A DNA stretch of 64,000 nt from Paenibacillus sp. FSL K6-0276 (GTDB lineage Bacteria > Bacillota > Bacilli > Paenibacillales > Paenibacillaceae): contig NZ_CP150276.1 of NCBI RefSeq assembly GCF_037977235.1, forward strand, positions 558,001 to 622,000, written 5' to 3'. How positions within the stretch are numbered: position 1 is the stretch's first letter; every line of letters begins with the position of its first letter. The notes below the pieces were generated by a model that ran no database searches, was not told where the DNA came from, and was given only the letters and a program-made list of their open reading frames with translations. A program made the position numbers and the translations under genes. Shown piece after piece: positions 1-8,526 of this stretch.

Positions 1-317
1 CTGTACTACCAGAGGATCCTGCTTTAGCTGAGAAGTTCAAAGCGGCGTGTCTAACTTGCCACGCTGTAGGCGATCAAGGGATTAATAATGCGCCGAACTT
101 GACCGGAATTGGTTCTCGGGAGTCGATTGCAGGGATTCTGCTCAACGACGACACGAGGGAAGATGGTGCGCCGCTTGAAGAGAATCTCAAAACATGGCTG
201 CACGATCCTCAATCTGTAAAGCCGGGCAATCTGATGCCTAACCCCAAAGATCTAGGCCTAAGTGATGCGGAGATTGATGGCATTGCTGAGTATTTGGCCA
301 ACTATAAGCTGGACTAA
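1..317 (+). CDS. ctaC: Cytochrome c oxidase subunit II, C-terminal cytochrome c domain (partial)
   Basis: The reading frame is open from the window edge (first full codon at base 3) and ends with TAA at 315-317. It contains a heme c motif CLTCH followed by a typical class I cytochrome c fold (NAPNLTGIGSR, then LMPNPKDLGLSDAEIDGIAEYL), where the Met is the likely distal heme ligand. ctaD follows 28 bases later, so this is the tail of a caa3-type subunit II, which carries its own cytochrome c domain and passes electrons to the CuA centre outside the membrane. The N-terminal membrane anchor and the CuA site lie upstream of the window. A free cytochrome c is the alternative but fits the gene order less well. 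Confidence 0.85.
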   Translation, partial: VLPEDPALAEKFKAACLTCHAVGDQGINNAPNLTGIGSRESIAGILLNDDTREDGAPLEENLKTWLHDPQSVKPGNLMPNPKDLGLSDAEIDGIAEYLANYKLD

Positions 318-345
318 TGCCTTAGCCTAAAGGCGGGCGGAACTT

Positions 346-2292
346 TTGAAAAAGGGGGTACGAACTTTGGCTCAAGCAGCGCATACCTTGAACTCATCCA
401 AGCCTCTGGGGCATGGCCACAGTGTGAAGCGCCATACAGGACTTATGGATTGGCTTACAACCGTCGATCATAAAAAGATCGCGATTTTGTACCTATGGGC
501 CGGAGGATTATTTTTTGGCATCGGCGGATTTGAAGCACTTCTGATTCGCTGGCAACTCATCAAGCCAATGAATGACTTTTTGGATGCCCAAACGTTTAAT
601 GAACTCATTACCATGCATGGTACGACGATGATCTTCCTCGGCGTCATGCCAGTCATCTTCGCCTTAATGAATGCCGTCATACCGCTACAGATCGGTGCGC
701 GTGACGTAGCCTTTCCTTTTCTAAATGCACTTGGCTTCTGGACCTTCCTGTTCGGCGGAATTCTACTGAATCTCAGCTGGGTTATGGGTGGCGCTCCTGA
801 TGCCGGATGGACCGCCTACACCCCACTATCTACGAGTACATACAGCACTACACACGGTGTAGACTTTTATACTATCGGTCTTCAAATCGCCGGATTAGGT
901 ACCCTCATCGGGGGGATCAACTTTCTAGCCACGATCATTACGATGCGCGCGCCGGGAATGACCTACATGCGGATGCCGATGTTTGCTTGGACTACATTTA
1001 TAACCTCCGCTATTATATTGTTTGCTTTTCCAGCAGTTACAGTAGGTCTGGTACTACTGACGTTCGACCGAATTCTTGGGGCCAACTTTTTCGAGGTTGG
1101 AGCCGGGGGAAGTCCAGTGCTCTGGCAGCATATCTTCTGGATATTTGGTCACCCGGAAGTTTACATTCTTATTCTGCCTGCCTTCGGAATTATATCGGAG
1201 GTCATCCCGACTTTTTCGCGGAAGCGACTGTTCGGGTATAGTTCGATGGTGTTCGCTACCATTCTAATTGCCTTCCTGGGCTTCATGGTTTGGGCTCACC
1301 ATATGTTCACTACCGGACTTGGACCTGTGGCTAACGCATTGTTCTCTGTATCAACGATGTTGATTGCGGTTCCGACAGGGATTAAGATTTTTAACTGGTT
1401 GTTCACGATGTGGGGCGGGCAAGTGCGTTTTACGACACCGAACTTGTTCGCTGCAGGATTCATTCCTACCTTCACGATGGGTGGCGTAACTGGTGTCATG
1501 CTGGCTTCTGCGCCTGCTGACTTTCAGTTCCATGATACGTATTTTGTCGTAGCGCATTTCCACTATGTTATTGTGGGCGGCTTGGTGCTTGGCTTGTTTG
1601 CAGGTCTGCATTACTGGTGGCCGAAGATGTTCGGACGGATGCTAAGTGAGAAGCTGGGCAAATGGACCTTCTGGACGTTTATCATCGGATTCCATCTAAC
1701 CTTCTTTGTACAGCATTTCCTTGGACTTATGGGGATGCAGCGCCGGGTATTCACTTATTTGCCGAATCAGCAATTCGATTTGCTTAATTTAGTCAGTACA
1801 ATCGGAGCTGGACTGATGGGTGTCGGTATGATTATCTTCTTGGTTAACATCTTCCTGACTTCAAGAAAGCCAGCGGATGCAGGTAATGATCCGTGGGAGG
1901 ATGGACGTACATTGGAATGGACGATTCCTTCACCACCGCCAGAATATAACTTCAAGCAAACACCACTTATCCGTGGTATTGATGCGTTCTGGAAAGAAAA
2001 AATGGCAGGAAATAAAGGCATGACTCCGGCAGAACCGGTCGGCTCGATCCATATGCCATCAGCAACCATACTGCCGTTCACCATGTCAGTTGGAATCTTC
2101 ATCGCCGGCCTCGGCTTTATGTTCAGTCGGGATGACTTCGGAAACGCCTTTATGAGCTTTTTGTTTAATAATTATATCGTTACAGCGATTGGTCTTATCA
2201 TTACATTTGGATCTATGCTGATGCGTTCGCTGTTTGATGATCACGGATGGCATATTGAACCTGAAGAGCTGGAAGGAAGTGAGCGGACATGA
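346..2292 (+). CDS. ctaD: Cytochrome c oxidase subunit I (caa3 type)
   Basis: This 648-residue polytopic protein is the heme-copper catalytic subunit of the aa3/caa3 oxidase. Visible motifs are HGTTMIFL (heme a ligand region), HPEVYILILPAFG around residues 269-281 (CuB His and the cross-linked Tyr), the following HHMFTTG His pair, and DTYFVVAHFHYVIVGG near residue 400, which holds the heme a3 and heme a histidines. The start is taken as TTG at 346 behind AGGCGGGCGG; the first in-frame ATG lies about 33 codons in, just before the conserved DWLTTVDHKK. It overlaps ctaE by four bases (ATGA), which suggests translational coupling. All catalytic residues expected of the family are present. Confidence 0.95.
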   Translation: MKKGVRTLAQAAHTLNSSKPLGHGHSVKRHTGLMDWLTTVDHKKIAILYLWAGGLFFGIGGFEALLIRWQLIKPMNDFLDAQTFNELITMHGTTMIFLGVMPVIFALMNAVIPLQIGARDVAFPFLNALGFWTFLFGGILLNLSWVMGGAPDAGWTAYTPLSTSTYSTTHGVDFYTIGLQIAGLGTLIGGINFLATIITMRAPGMTYMRMPMFAWTTFITSAIILFAFPAVTVGLVLLTFDRILGANFFEVGAGGSPVLWQHIFWIFGHPEVYILILPAFGIISEVIPTFSRKRLFGYSSMVFATILIAFLGFMVWAHHMFTTGLGPVANALFSVSTMLIAVPTGIKIFNWLFTMWGGQVRFTTPNLFAAGFIPTFTMGGVTGVMLASAPADFQFHDTYFVVAHFHYVIVGGLVLGLFAGLHYWWPKMFGRMLSEKLGKWTFWTFIIGFHLTFFVQHFLGLMGMQRRVFTYLPNQQFDLLNLVSTIGAGLMGVGMIIFLVNIFLTSRKPADAGNDPWEDGRTLEWTIPSPPPEYNFKQTPLIRGIDAFWKEKMAGNKGMTPAEPVGSIHMPSATILPFTMSVGIFIAGLGFMFSRDDFGNAFMSFLFNNYIVTAIGLIITFGSMLMRSLFDDHGWHIEPEELEGSERT

Positions 2293-2915
2293 CAACGGCA
2301 CATGCAGAAGCTTCTAAGGATACACTTCCGCACGAGCCGGAAAAAGCTACGCTCGAAGGTCGAAACAAGGTACTTGCCTTTTGGTTGTTTCTAGGCGGGG
2401 AAGCGGTGCTGTTCGGTACGTTGTTCGCTACGTTTCTCGCACTGCGCAATCAGACGAATGAGGGACCCTCGGCGAATGAGCTGTTTCACCTGCCGCTTGT
2501 AGCTGCTGCAACGTTCCTCCTCTTGGTAAGCAGTCTGACGAGTGTATTCGCTATCCAAGCAATGCACAGAAACCGTCCGGCGGTGCTCCGCAACTGGCTT
2601 GTGGTTACTGTAATCTTAGGACTTAGTTTTCTGATTCTGGAGATCTATGAGTTTACTCAATATGTGAGACACGAAGAATTCGGAATGACTACAAGTGCAT
2701 TTAGTTCGGCATTCTATACACTGGTAGGGTTTCACGGTGCGCACGTAGCTTTCGGGATTGCATGGATCTCCATCCTGATTGGGCAACTGATGCGTAAGGG
2801 ATTAACCGTAGTTACTGCACCAAAAGTGTACGTGGCAGCTATGTACTGGCATTTTATTGATGTGGTATGGGTCTTCATCTTTACGGTTGTATACCTACTC
2901 GGAAAGGTGGGCTAG
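2289..2915 (+). CDS. ctaE: Cytochrome c oxidase subunit III
   Basis: A 208-residue protein with about five hydrophobic segments and the family features GGEAVLFGTLFATFLALRN near the N-terminus, FHGAHVAFG in the middle and YWHFIDVVWVFIFTVVYL at the C-terminus. Its length is normal for the bacterial caa3 family. Subunit III supports assembly and stability of subunit I in the membrane. The start codon overlaps the ctaD stop. Confidence 0.95.
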   Translation: MTTAHAEASKDTLPHEPEKATLEGRNKVLAFWLFLGGEAVLFGTLFATFLALRNQTNEGPSANELFHLPLVAAATFLLLVSSLTSVFAIQAMHRNRPAVLRNWLVVTVILGLSFLILEIYEFTQYVRHEEFGMTTSAFSSAFYTLVGFHGAHVAFGIAWISILIGQLMRKGLTVVTAPKVYVAAMYWHFIDVVWVFIFTVVYLLGKVG

Positions 2916-2920
2916 GCACT

Positions 2921-3247
2921 ATGACGACGGATCAGCATGTGCCAGAGGAAGGCGGGTATAAGCATCGTCATCGGCATGAGGGACCACAGAGGCATATTGT
3001 TGTCTTTATACTGTCCATTGTCTTGACCTTAATTGCTTTCGCCGCTGTTGCGGCTGGAGGCGTGAATGCCACCTTTGCAGTTATTTTACTACTGGTAATG
3101 GCTGTCATTCAGGTCATTGTACAGATGGGCTTCTGGATGCACCTGAAAGACAAGGGACATCTAATGCCGATTATCTTCATGCTGGGTGGTTTCTTTATCG
3201 CCGGTACCAGTATTATCATGTCGCTGTATTGGGTTTGGTGGGATTAA
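2921..3247 (+). CDS. ctaF: Cytochrome c oxidase subunit IV
   Basis: A 108-residue protein with a charged, His-rich N-terminus and three predicted membrane segments, matching the bacterial COX4 family (QMGFWMHLKDKGHLMP is typical). The start is ATG 2921, six bases after the ctaE stop and preceded by GGAAAGGTGGG; the frame is open further upstream but that part overlaps ctaE and has no ribosome site. Last gene of the structural ctaCDEF operon, followed by a terminator. Confidence 0.9.
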   Translation: MTTDQHVPEEGGYKHRHRHEGPQRHIVVFILSIVLTLIAFAAVAAGGVNATFAVILLLVMAVIQVIVQMGFWMHLKDKGHLMPIIFMLGGFFIAGTSIIMSLYWVWWD

Positions 3248-3255
3248 CGGATAAT

Positions 3256-3294
3256 AAAGAAAGAGGCGGGCTGCGATGCCCCCTCTTTTTGGTG
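3256..3294 (+). terminator. Rho-independent terminator after ctaF
   Basis: AAAGAGG-CGGG and CCCC-CTCTTT arms form a GC-rich hairpin followed by a T-run ending near 3292. It separates ctaCDEF from ctaG. Confidence 0.7.
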
Positions 3295-3364
3295 TTCCAA
3301 TACAATAATTTATAAGCTTCGCAACTAGGTTCATGAAGAGATCCTGCGCTAGGAGGTTAGGATT

Positions 3365-4285
3365 ATGCTGGGATTACAATATTTTAGCTTTGCTGAACTA
3401 TGGAGCCCGCTTTTTTTGGCGGTAATGCTGCTGCTGACGGCGGGTTATTTCGTTTGGATTGGTCCAATTGCTGGACGTTATGCCGATTCAATTCAGGTTC
3501 CGCTCTGGCGTAGAGCGCTATTTGTGTGCGGAATGCTTGCGCTTTATTTGGCACAAGGCGGCCCCGTTAGTCTATTGGGGCATATGATGTTTTCCTTCCA
3601 CATGGTTAGTATGGCCTTGTCTTATCTGGTAGCGGTGCCACTGATTATGCTGGGGATTCCGGATTTTATCTGGCGCAGCCTATTGAAAGTAAATCCGTTT
3701 CGTCGGCTGTCTTTTTTAGCTCGACCGGTGGTAGCTGCTCTATTGTTTAATGGACTATTTTCCTTGTACCATATTCCAGTTATCCATGATTATGTGATGT
3801 TGCATTTTACCGTTCACCGCATTTACTACATTGTTCTATTCCTAACGGCTGCCTTAATGTGGTGGACGCTGATCAATCCGCTACCGGAGCGCCGGATGGC
3901 GAGTGGACTGGGCAAGATTGGGTTTATTTTTCTTAACATGGTATTGCTGACCCCAGCATGCGGGCTGATTATTTTTGCAGACCATCCGCTCTATGCCACT
4001 TACAGTGATCCGGAGACTTGGGCACTTGCCATGGGCTATTGTATATCGGGTGATCCCTCTGCATTACTTCAGAATTTTGGGGGTCCTGCGTTCTTTGAAT
4101 TGATGTCACCGAAGGTAGATCAGCAGGTGGGGGGCATCGCGATGAAGTTCATTCAGGAATTTATTTTTGCCTCTATGCTTGCTTATGTGTTCTATCATTG
4201 GTATAAAAAAGAGAACGGACAAGAAGATGATGAATTATCGACGCCATCCTCAGCACTTGAGGAGAGCACCTTGACCCGTGCATAA
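3365..4285 (+). CDS. ctaG: Cytochrome c oxidase assembly factor CtaG
   Basis: A 306-residue integral membrane protein of the caa3_CtaG family (not the Cox11 type), with about seven hydrophobic segments and the family motifs GHMMFSFHMVSMALSYL and FADHPLYATY. In Bacillus CtaG is needed to form active caa3 oxidase, probably in copper handling. ATG 3365 has AGGAGG 13 bases upstream. It sits directly after the oxidase subunits and before a DUF420 gene, the usual order in this group. The C-terminus is a polar tail after the last membrane segment. Confidence 0.92.
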   Translation: MLGLQYFSFAELWSPLFLAVMLLLTAGYFVWIGPIAGRYADSIQVPLWRRALFVCGMLALYLAQGGPVSLLGHMMFSFHMVSMALSYLVAVPLIMLGIPDFIWRSLLKVNPFRRLSFLARPVVAALLFNGLFSLYHIPVIHDYVMLHFTVHRIYYIVLFLTAALMWWTLINPLPERRMASGLGKIGFIFLNMVLLTPACGLIIFADHPLYATYSDPETWALAMGYCISGDPSALLQNFGGPAFFELMSPKVDQQVGGIAMKFIQEFIFASMLAYVFYHWYKKENGQEDDELSTPSSALEESTLTRA

Positions 4286-4311
4286 CTGGTATACTGCCAA
4301 GGGGGAGAATT

Positions 4312-4776
4312 ATGGATATTTTCACACTGTTTCCAACTATTAGTACATCGTTCATCGTGCTCAGCGCGGTGCTCGTTGCTATTGGCTGGTGGCTCATCAT
4401 TAAGGGCAAACGCGAGGCGCACAAGAAGACAATGATTGCTGCTGCAATCGCTGCGCTCCTGTTTTTTATTGTTTACGTATCCAGAACGTTGTTCGTGGGA
4501 AACACCTCATGGGGCGGTCCGGATGAACTGAAGACGATTTATCAAGTATTTCTGATCTTCCATATCGTGCTGGCAACGGTAGCTGCAGTATTCGGACTTA
4601 CTACGTTAACTCTTGGATTTAAGGCGAAGTACTCCAAGCACCGGAAATGGGGCAGAGTGACATCTATAATCTGGTTCATTACTGCGATTACTGGTGTTAT
4701 GGTGTATGTGCTGCTTTATATTTTGTATCCAGGTGGACATACCTTACCGGTGTGGAAAGTTATTTTGGGCGCTTAA
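4312..4776 (+). CDS. DUF420 membrane protein (YozB-like)
   Basis: A 154-residue protein with four hydrophobic segments and histidines at segment ends (IFHIVLATVAAVFG, KYSKHRKWGR), the signature of the DUF420/YozB family. Members are often encoded next to ctaG, and a role in oxidase or heme-copper assembly is inferred from that linkage only. ATG 4312 follows AAGGGGGAGAATT. The gene is followed by a strong terminator, so ctaG and this gene probably form one unit. Confidence 0.85.
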   Translation: MDIFTLFPTISTSFIVLSAVLVAIGWWLIIKGKREAHKKTMIAAAIAALLFFIVYVSRTLFVGNTSWGGPDELKTIYQVFLIFHIVLATVAAVFGLTTLTLGFKAKYSKHRKWGRVTSIIWFITAITGVMVYVLLYILYPGGHTLPVWKVILGA

Positions 4777-4796
4777 ATTAGCTGCGTAAATAGTAA

Positions 4797-4859
4797 TGAA
4801 ATAAGCCTGTGCATCTGCATGTTCCCAAAGTGGAATAGTGGATGCCAGGCTTATTTTTG
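4797..4859 (+). terminator. Strong hairpin terminator after the DUF420 gene
   Basis: AATAAGCCTG-T-GCATC pairs with GATGC-CAGGCTTATT across about 30 bases and is followed by TTTTTG. Confidence 0.85.
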
Positions 4860-5187
4860 TTTATGAAGATTAGTGGGTCTGAAATTCGACTGTGGAATAA
4901 ACATTTTAGGGTTTTAAGTATGGCTTGAAGGGGAGTACTGGAGTGAGTGGAGAGTTGGACAACTTTCGAGAATGAAGATTGTACTTAAAGGGTAATTCTC
5001 GTAAGAGCTTCTTGCTAAAAGAACTGGACTCGTAAGTGTAAAACACAGAGGTGGTCCACCTGCTTGGATTATAGGGAAAACCTCCCTAAAAAAGATAAGT
5101 TTTGAGCTCAAAAAGGCGGTATTTAGGGAAAATATACCTGTAATTGAACGGTTTTGGTTCTAAAAAGGAGAAAAAGATCACTAGCCT
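4860..5187. other. Intergenic stretch with palindromes, no gene seen
   Basis: No convincing reading frame with a ribosome site. It carries one full 22-bp palindrome at 5069-5090 (arms TTATAGGGA / TCCCTAAA) and a decayed half copy at 5121-5142 (TTTAGGGAAAATAT). Full copies recur at 6725 and 6776 on the other side of the IS4 element. Confidence 0.5.
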
Positions 5188-6598
5188 TGCATTAAACCTA
5201 ACATGAAAAATCATTTTTGCATAAATTACTTTATTTTCAATATATTGATGTAATTTTACTGGTTAAACCCAAAAAAACCCCTAAAGTAGAAGGATAGGCA
5301 TTTTACCCATTCCACCTACAAAAGGAGCAACCAATGGGTACTATACCAAATCAATCTGTCATTTGTAAATGCCTTGATTTACTTCCGCTTTCCGACGAAG
5401 CGTTTCCGCTGTTTAATCATCGACGTAGATTGACGTTGGTCAAGGCCGTGAAACTACTTGTCGAAGCCCAACTCAACCAACGAGCAGACCTCGACGAAAT
5501 TAGCCAGGCCTTACGAGCGAACCGAGAACTTCAGCAAGCAGTAGGTCTAAAATCGATTAGTCCTTCTCAAGTGGTGCGTACACTGGACAATCTACCGCTC
5601 GAGGTGTTGCAGCGCGTGTGGCTCCTGCTTACGCAGCAAGTCGCACAGATGTATCCTGAACAAGGCGTTACCGGTCTGGGTAAACTTCATCTCATTGATT
5701 CTACGAGTCTGTCTCTCCCTGAACTCGCTGGGAAGTGGGCCTATTGTTCCAAGCATAGTAACGGGGTCAAGGTTCATTTGAAGCTTGTGATTGCAGATAG
5801 CGATACGGTGTACCCGACCCAAGTCATTTGCTCGACGCTCGGGGTCGCCGACTCTGAAGTGGCCTTGGATTTAGTCGTCGACAAAGATGCCATTCATGTC
5901 TTGGATCGTGGGTATAGGGTGTACCGTTTGTATGAAACTTGGCTGGAGCAAGGTCTGCGGTTTGTCGCACGCATCCAGCAGAACAGCAGAACCCTCGTTC
6001 TTCATGAGCGTGAGGTCGCCCCCCATACCCCCGTGTTGCGGGATGCCGATGTGCTTGTGAGTTACAAAAATGCGGAAAAACAACTCGTCGAGGTTCAGCT
6101 GCGTTTAGTGGAATATACTGACGAAAAAGGGCGTCAATATCGGGTTATAACCAATGTGTGGGACAAAACGGCCGAGCAGATTAGTGAAATCTATCACCAC
6201 CGGTGGCTAATTGAGATCTTCTTCAAGTGGATGAAGCAGCATGTTAGCTTGATCCACCTGTATAGTTCACGAGAAAAAGCGGTGTGGAATCAGATCTTTT
6301 TAGCACTGATTGGATATGCATTGGTTCTTCTGCTTCGCAATGAGACGGACGCAGCGCAGTCCCCGTGGTCTTTTTTGAAGCTTTTACGGTGCTACATGTG
6401 CCAGGCATGGAACCGATTTCTACAAGAACTCCAGCGAAAACCAGAGAAGTTCTCAAAGGGAAGGCAGAAAAAAGGAAAGACAGGTCGTCCCCAAACGAAG
6501 CCGAAGAAATATAAGACGGTAAAGAAGTACGCCAACCAGTAAAACAGGCAAACAAATACATTAATTGGTAAAATGATCCTAGGTTTATATGGTGTTCA
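5188..6598 (+). mobile_element. IS4-family insertion sequence (ends tentative)
   Basis: A full-length IS4-type transposase is flanked by weakly matching inverted ends. The left part near 5190-5217 reads CATTAAACCTAACATG..CATTTT and the reverse complement of the right part near 6571-6593 reads CATATAAACCTAGGATCATT; both share AAACCTA and CATTTT. I cannot see a clear target duplication, so the exact borders are uncertain by tens of bases. Confidence 0.55.
5334..6542 (+). CDS. IS4-family transposase, intact
   Basis: A 402-residue DDE transposase. The catalytic residues can be placed at D122 (LHLIDSTSLS), D191 (IHVLDRGY) and E294, the last inside the IS4 signature Y-x2-R-x3-E-x6-K (YHHRWLIEIFFKWMK). 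The C-terminus is strongly basic. ATG 5334 follows AAAAGGAGCAACC. No stop or frameshift is seen, so the element may still be active. Codon choice (more CG-rich codons such as CTCGTCGA) looks different from neighbouring genes, as expected for acquired DNA. Confidence 0.92.
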   Translation: MGTIPNQSVICKCLDLLPLSDEAFPLFNHRRRLTLVKAVKLLVEAQLNQRADLDEISQALRANRELQQAVGLKSISPSQVVRTLDNLPLEVLQRVWLLLTQQVAQMYPEQGVTGLGKLHLIDSTSLSLPELAGKWAYCSKHSNGVKVHLKLVIADSDTVYPTQVICSTLGVADSEVALDLVVDKDAIHVLDRGYRVYRLYETWLEQGLRFVARIQQNSRTLVLHEREVAPHTPVLRDADVLVSYKNAEKQLVEVQLRLVEYTDEKGRQYRVITNVWDKTAEQISEIYHHRWLIEIFFKWMKQHVSLIHLYSSREKAVWNQIFLALIGYALVLLLRNETDAAQSPWSFLKLLRCYMCQAWNRFLQELQRKPEKFSKGRQKKGKTGRPQTKPKKYKTVKKYANQ

Positions 6599-6724
6599 AC
6601 CTTTTTTCTTGATGAGGAAGAGAGTGATTGTAAATATTTTTTATAATAAAAATATAAATCCACATTTGCCAAACAACCCCTTCATGTGTCAGGTTCTGTG
6701 CAATGCTAGTGGAAAAAGATGTCT

Positions 6725-6797
6725 TTATAGGGAGGAATTCCCTAAAACCGTTGATTCCAGGCTAAATCTAAGTAATTATAGGGAGATTTTCCCTAAA
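6725..6797. repeat. Two 22-bp palindromes, 51 bp apart
   Basis: 6725-6746 and 6776-6797 both have arms TTATAGGGA and TCCCTAAA with a short variable centre. A third copy lies at 5069-5090. Their function is unknown; they could be hairpin-forming RNA elements or protein sites. Confidence 0.75.
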
Positions 6798-6868
6798 TTT
6801 AGATTCTACTCCGCAATAGCTCATACCTCAGCTTTTAGCCCAGAGCATGAACCTGCCCTGCCCCGTAT

Positions 6869-6968
6869 CAACACCAACACCAACACCAACACCAACACCA
6901 ACACCAACACCAACACCAACACCAACACCAACACCAACACCAACACCAACACCAACACCAACACCAAC
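6869..6968. repeat. Hexanucleotide tandem repeat, unit CAACAC, about 16.7 copies
   Basis: A pure run of CAACAC covers 100 bases. One frame would read alternating Asn-Thr, but the surrounding reading frame (6573-7019) has no ribosome site or recognisable product, so I treat this as a non-coding microsatellite. Such runs change length easily by slippage. Confidence 0.95.
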
Positions 6969-7204
6969 GCCCATCCCGCACTAGCACCCACACGCACCCT
7001 ACAATGTATTGCTCATTAGCGTAGCAACAATGAAGATCGCATCTCTCCGTGTCCTTTGCTCACCAACAACCTCTCTCCAAGCACCATTTAACCCTCTTAT
7101 TAGTTAATCCGAATAATGATCAGCATCGCGCGTGGGCAGAGTCTTCTCCAAAGCATAGGATGTTGCTGTCTCCTAATCATCTTGAATATTTTCCATTTAC
7201 AGGA
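6969..7204. other. Intergenic, nothing further recognised
   Basis: No gene, terminator or repeat was recognised between the hexanucleotide run and the promoter of the next operon. Confidence 0.4.
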
Positions 7205-7255
7205 TTGACAATGGTAAATTAAGGACATATACTGTGTATATAGATATATACAGTA
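7205..7255 (+). promoter_or_regulatory. Sigma-A promoter overlapped by a palindromic operator
   Basis: TTGACA at 7205-7210 and TATACT at 7228-7233 are 17 bases apart, a near-perfect housekeeping promoter. A 26-bp inverted repeat runs from TACTGT (7230) to ACAGTA (7255) with 11 of 13 pairs matching, so it overlaps the -10 box and start point. YtrA-type GntR regulators bind such sites and the operon encodes one, so autorepression is the likely arrangement. Confidence 0.8.
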
Positions 7256-7321
7256 AGCACAGGGATATGAACACCTGCTTCCGCTGGACGCTGAAGACAT
7301 TGTAAAGCGAGGTTAGCATTA

Positions 7322-8050
7322 ATGAGAACATTAAAGGATTCGTGGTTTATCATGCGCTCTGATTTTCGCGGAGACAAATTAAAAATACTATGGACATTTT
7401 TAATCACAGTTATCTTTATGTGTTATCTTGGTGGGATGACGAGCTTGGTTACAAATGACGTACTGGGTAATCAGGATCGGACAATGATAGCGGATTTTTT
7501 GCTCCTTTCGCTAATGCCATTAATCGGATTCTCTTTCTCCCGTCGTTCCATGAAATATTGGAGTGAAGACTCCTACACGAGAATGTTGGCTTACTTACGA
7601 TCCTTACCGATTCCTATCAATGTAATATTAACCCGGAGAAAGTTTCAGGCGGTAGTCTCCTTTGCTCTAAATGGTCTGTTGTTCTTCGGTATTGTCTACT
7701 TGCTCGGTGAGAATTTCCGGAAGGAGCTGGCAGTACCCTCGTATATTGCTTTTGCCATTACTTGGATCGGCGTTGGACTCATCGTTTCCGGTGTATACAT
7801 TTTCATTGAATATCTTTGTAGCGGCAAAGCTTATCTATGTCTAACAGTGTTAATCGTGGTGTTGTCTTGGGGAATATCTTTCCTAGTGACGCTTGGGGGA
7901 GGCAACCTATTCTTATACAGTATCTCCTCTTCCAAGGAGTGGGGGCTGCTATCTCCGATCATGTGGGGGTCACTATTGCTGGGGACAATATCTGTACAAT
8001 TATTCTCTAAATGGACTATCCATCGACTGAAGAGTCGTGATCTCGTATGA
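7322..8050 (+). CDS. Membrane protein, YhcE-like ABC subunit
   Basis: A 242-residue protein with about six hydrophobic segments and no enzyme motif. ATG 7322 follows GCGAGG. It is the first gene of an operon whose order (membrane protein, GntR, ABC ATPase, ABC ATPase, permease) matches Bacillus subtilis yhcE-F-G-H-I. By position and topology it is probably the membrane partner of the first ATPase. The assignment rests on gene order more than on sequence recognition. Confidence 0.65.
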   Translation: MRTLKDSWFIMRSDFRGDKLKILWTFLITVIFMCYLGGMTSLVTNDVLGNQDRTMIADFLLLSLMPLIGFSFSRRSMKYWSEDSYTRMLAYLRSLPIPINVILTRRKFQAVVSFALNGLLFFGIVYLLGENFRKELAVPSYIAFAITWIGVGLIVSGVYIFIEYLCSGKAYLCLTVLIVVLSWGISFLVTLGGGNLFLYSISSSKEWGLLSPIMWGSLLLGTISVQLFSKWTIHRLKSRDLV

Positions 8051-8111
8051 AGAATAGGAAATGGCAAGGATAGCGCTCTAGCATGCTAGAGTGGAAGGCG
8101 AGGTGTAAATC

Positions 8112-8507
8112 ATGTGGGTACCGGTACAGATCAACGAAAATAGTGCAGAACCGCTATATCATCAGATAGAGACACAGCTTAGATCATTAATTATTAGTGG
8201 AGTTATTACGGAAGGGACACTACTGCCCTCCATTCGTGAGTTCGCCGGAGACCTGAAGTGCAGTGTAATTACAGTGCGGCGCGTGTATCAGGATTTAGAG
8301 AACGAAGGGTTGCTGCGAACACGACAAGGAACAGGTACCTTTGTATCCCATGTAGGTGTCGGAGCGATGGAGGAATATAAGCGAGATGCAGTCGGTAAAG
8401 CGCTTGAAAGTGCAGTGGACATCTGCCTATCAGTACATTGCAGCAAGGAAGAGCTTGAGGAGATTTTTCAGGAAATTGTAGAACGTAAATATAGGGAACA
8501 GGAATGA
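8112..8507 (+). CDS. GntR-family regulator, YtrA/YhcF subfamily
   Basis: 131 residues. The winged helix-turn-helix at about residues 10-80 has the GntR pattern (PLYHQIETQLRSLIISG, LPSIREFAGDLKCSVITVRRVYQDLENEGLLRTRQGTGTFV), followed by a short helical tail instead of a large effector domain. That short form defines the YtrA group, which usually represses its own ABC transporter operon, often in response to cell-envelope antibiotics. The 26-bp operator at the operon promoter is the natural target. Confidence 0.9.
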   Translation: MWVPVQINENSAEPLYHQIETQLRSLIISGVITEGTLLPSIREFAGDLKCSVITVRRVYQDLENEGLLRTRQGTGTFVSHVGVGAMEEYKRDAVGKALESAVDICLSVHCSKEELEEIFQEIVERKYREQE

Positions 8508-8526
8508 AAGGTGGGCGCTTACTCAG

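Noticed and set aside
807-1241. 144-codon frame inside ctaD
   Set aside because: Overlaps a fully conserved oxidase gene in another frame.
6573-7019. 148-codon frame containing an Asn-Thr repeat
   Set aside because: No ribosome site, spans the IS edge, two palindromes and a microsatellite, and has no recognisable domain.
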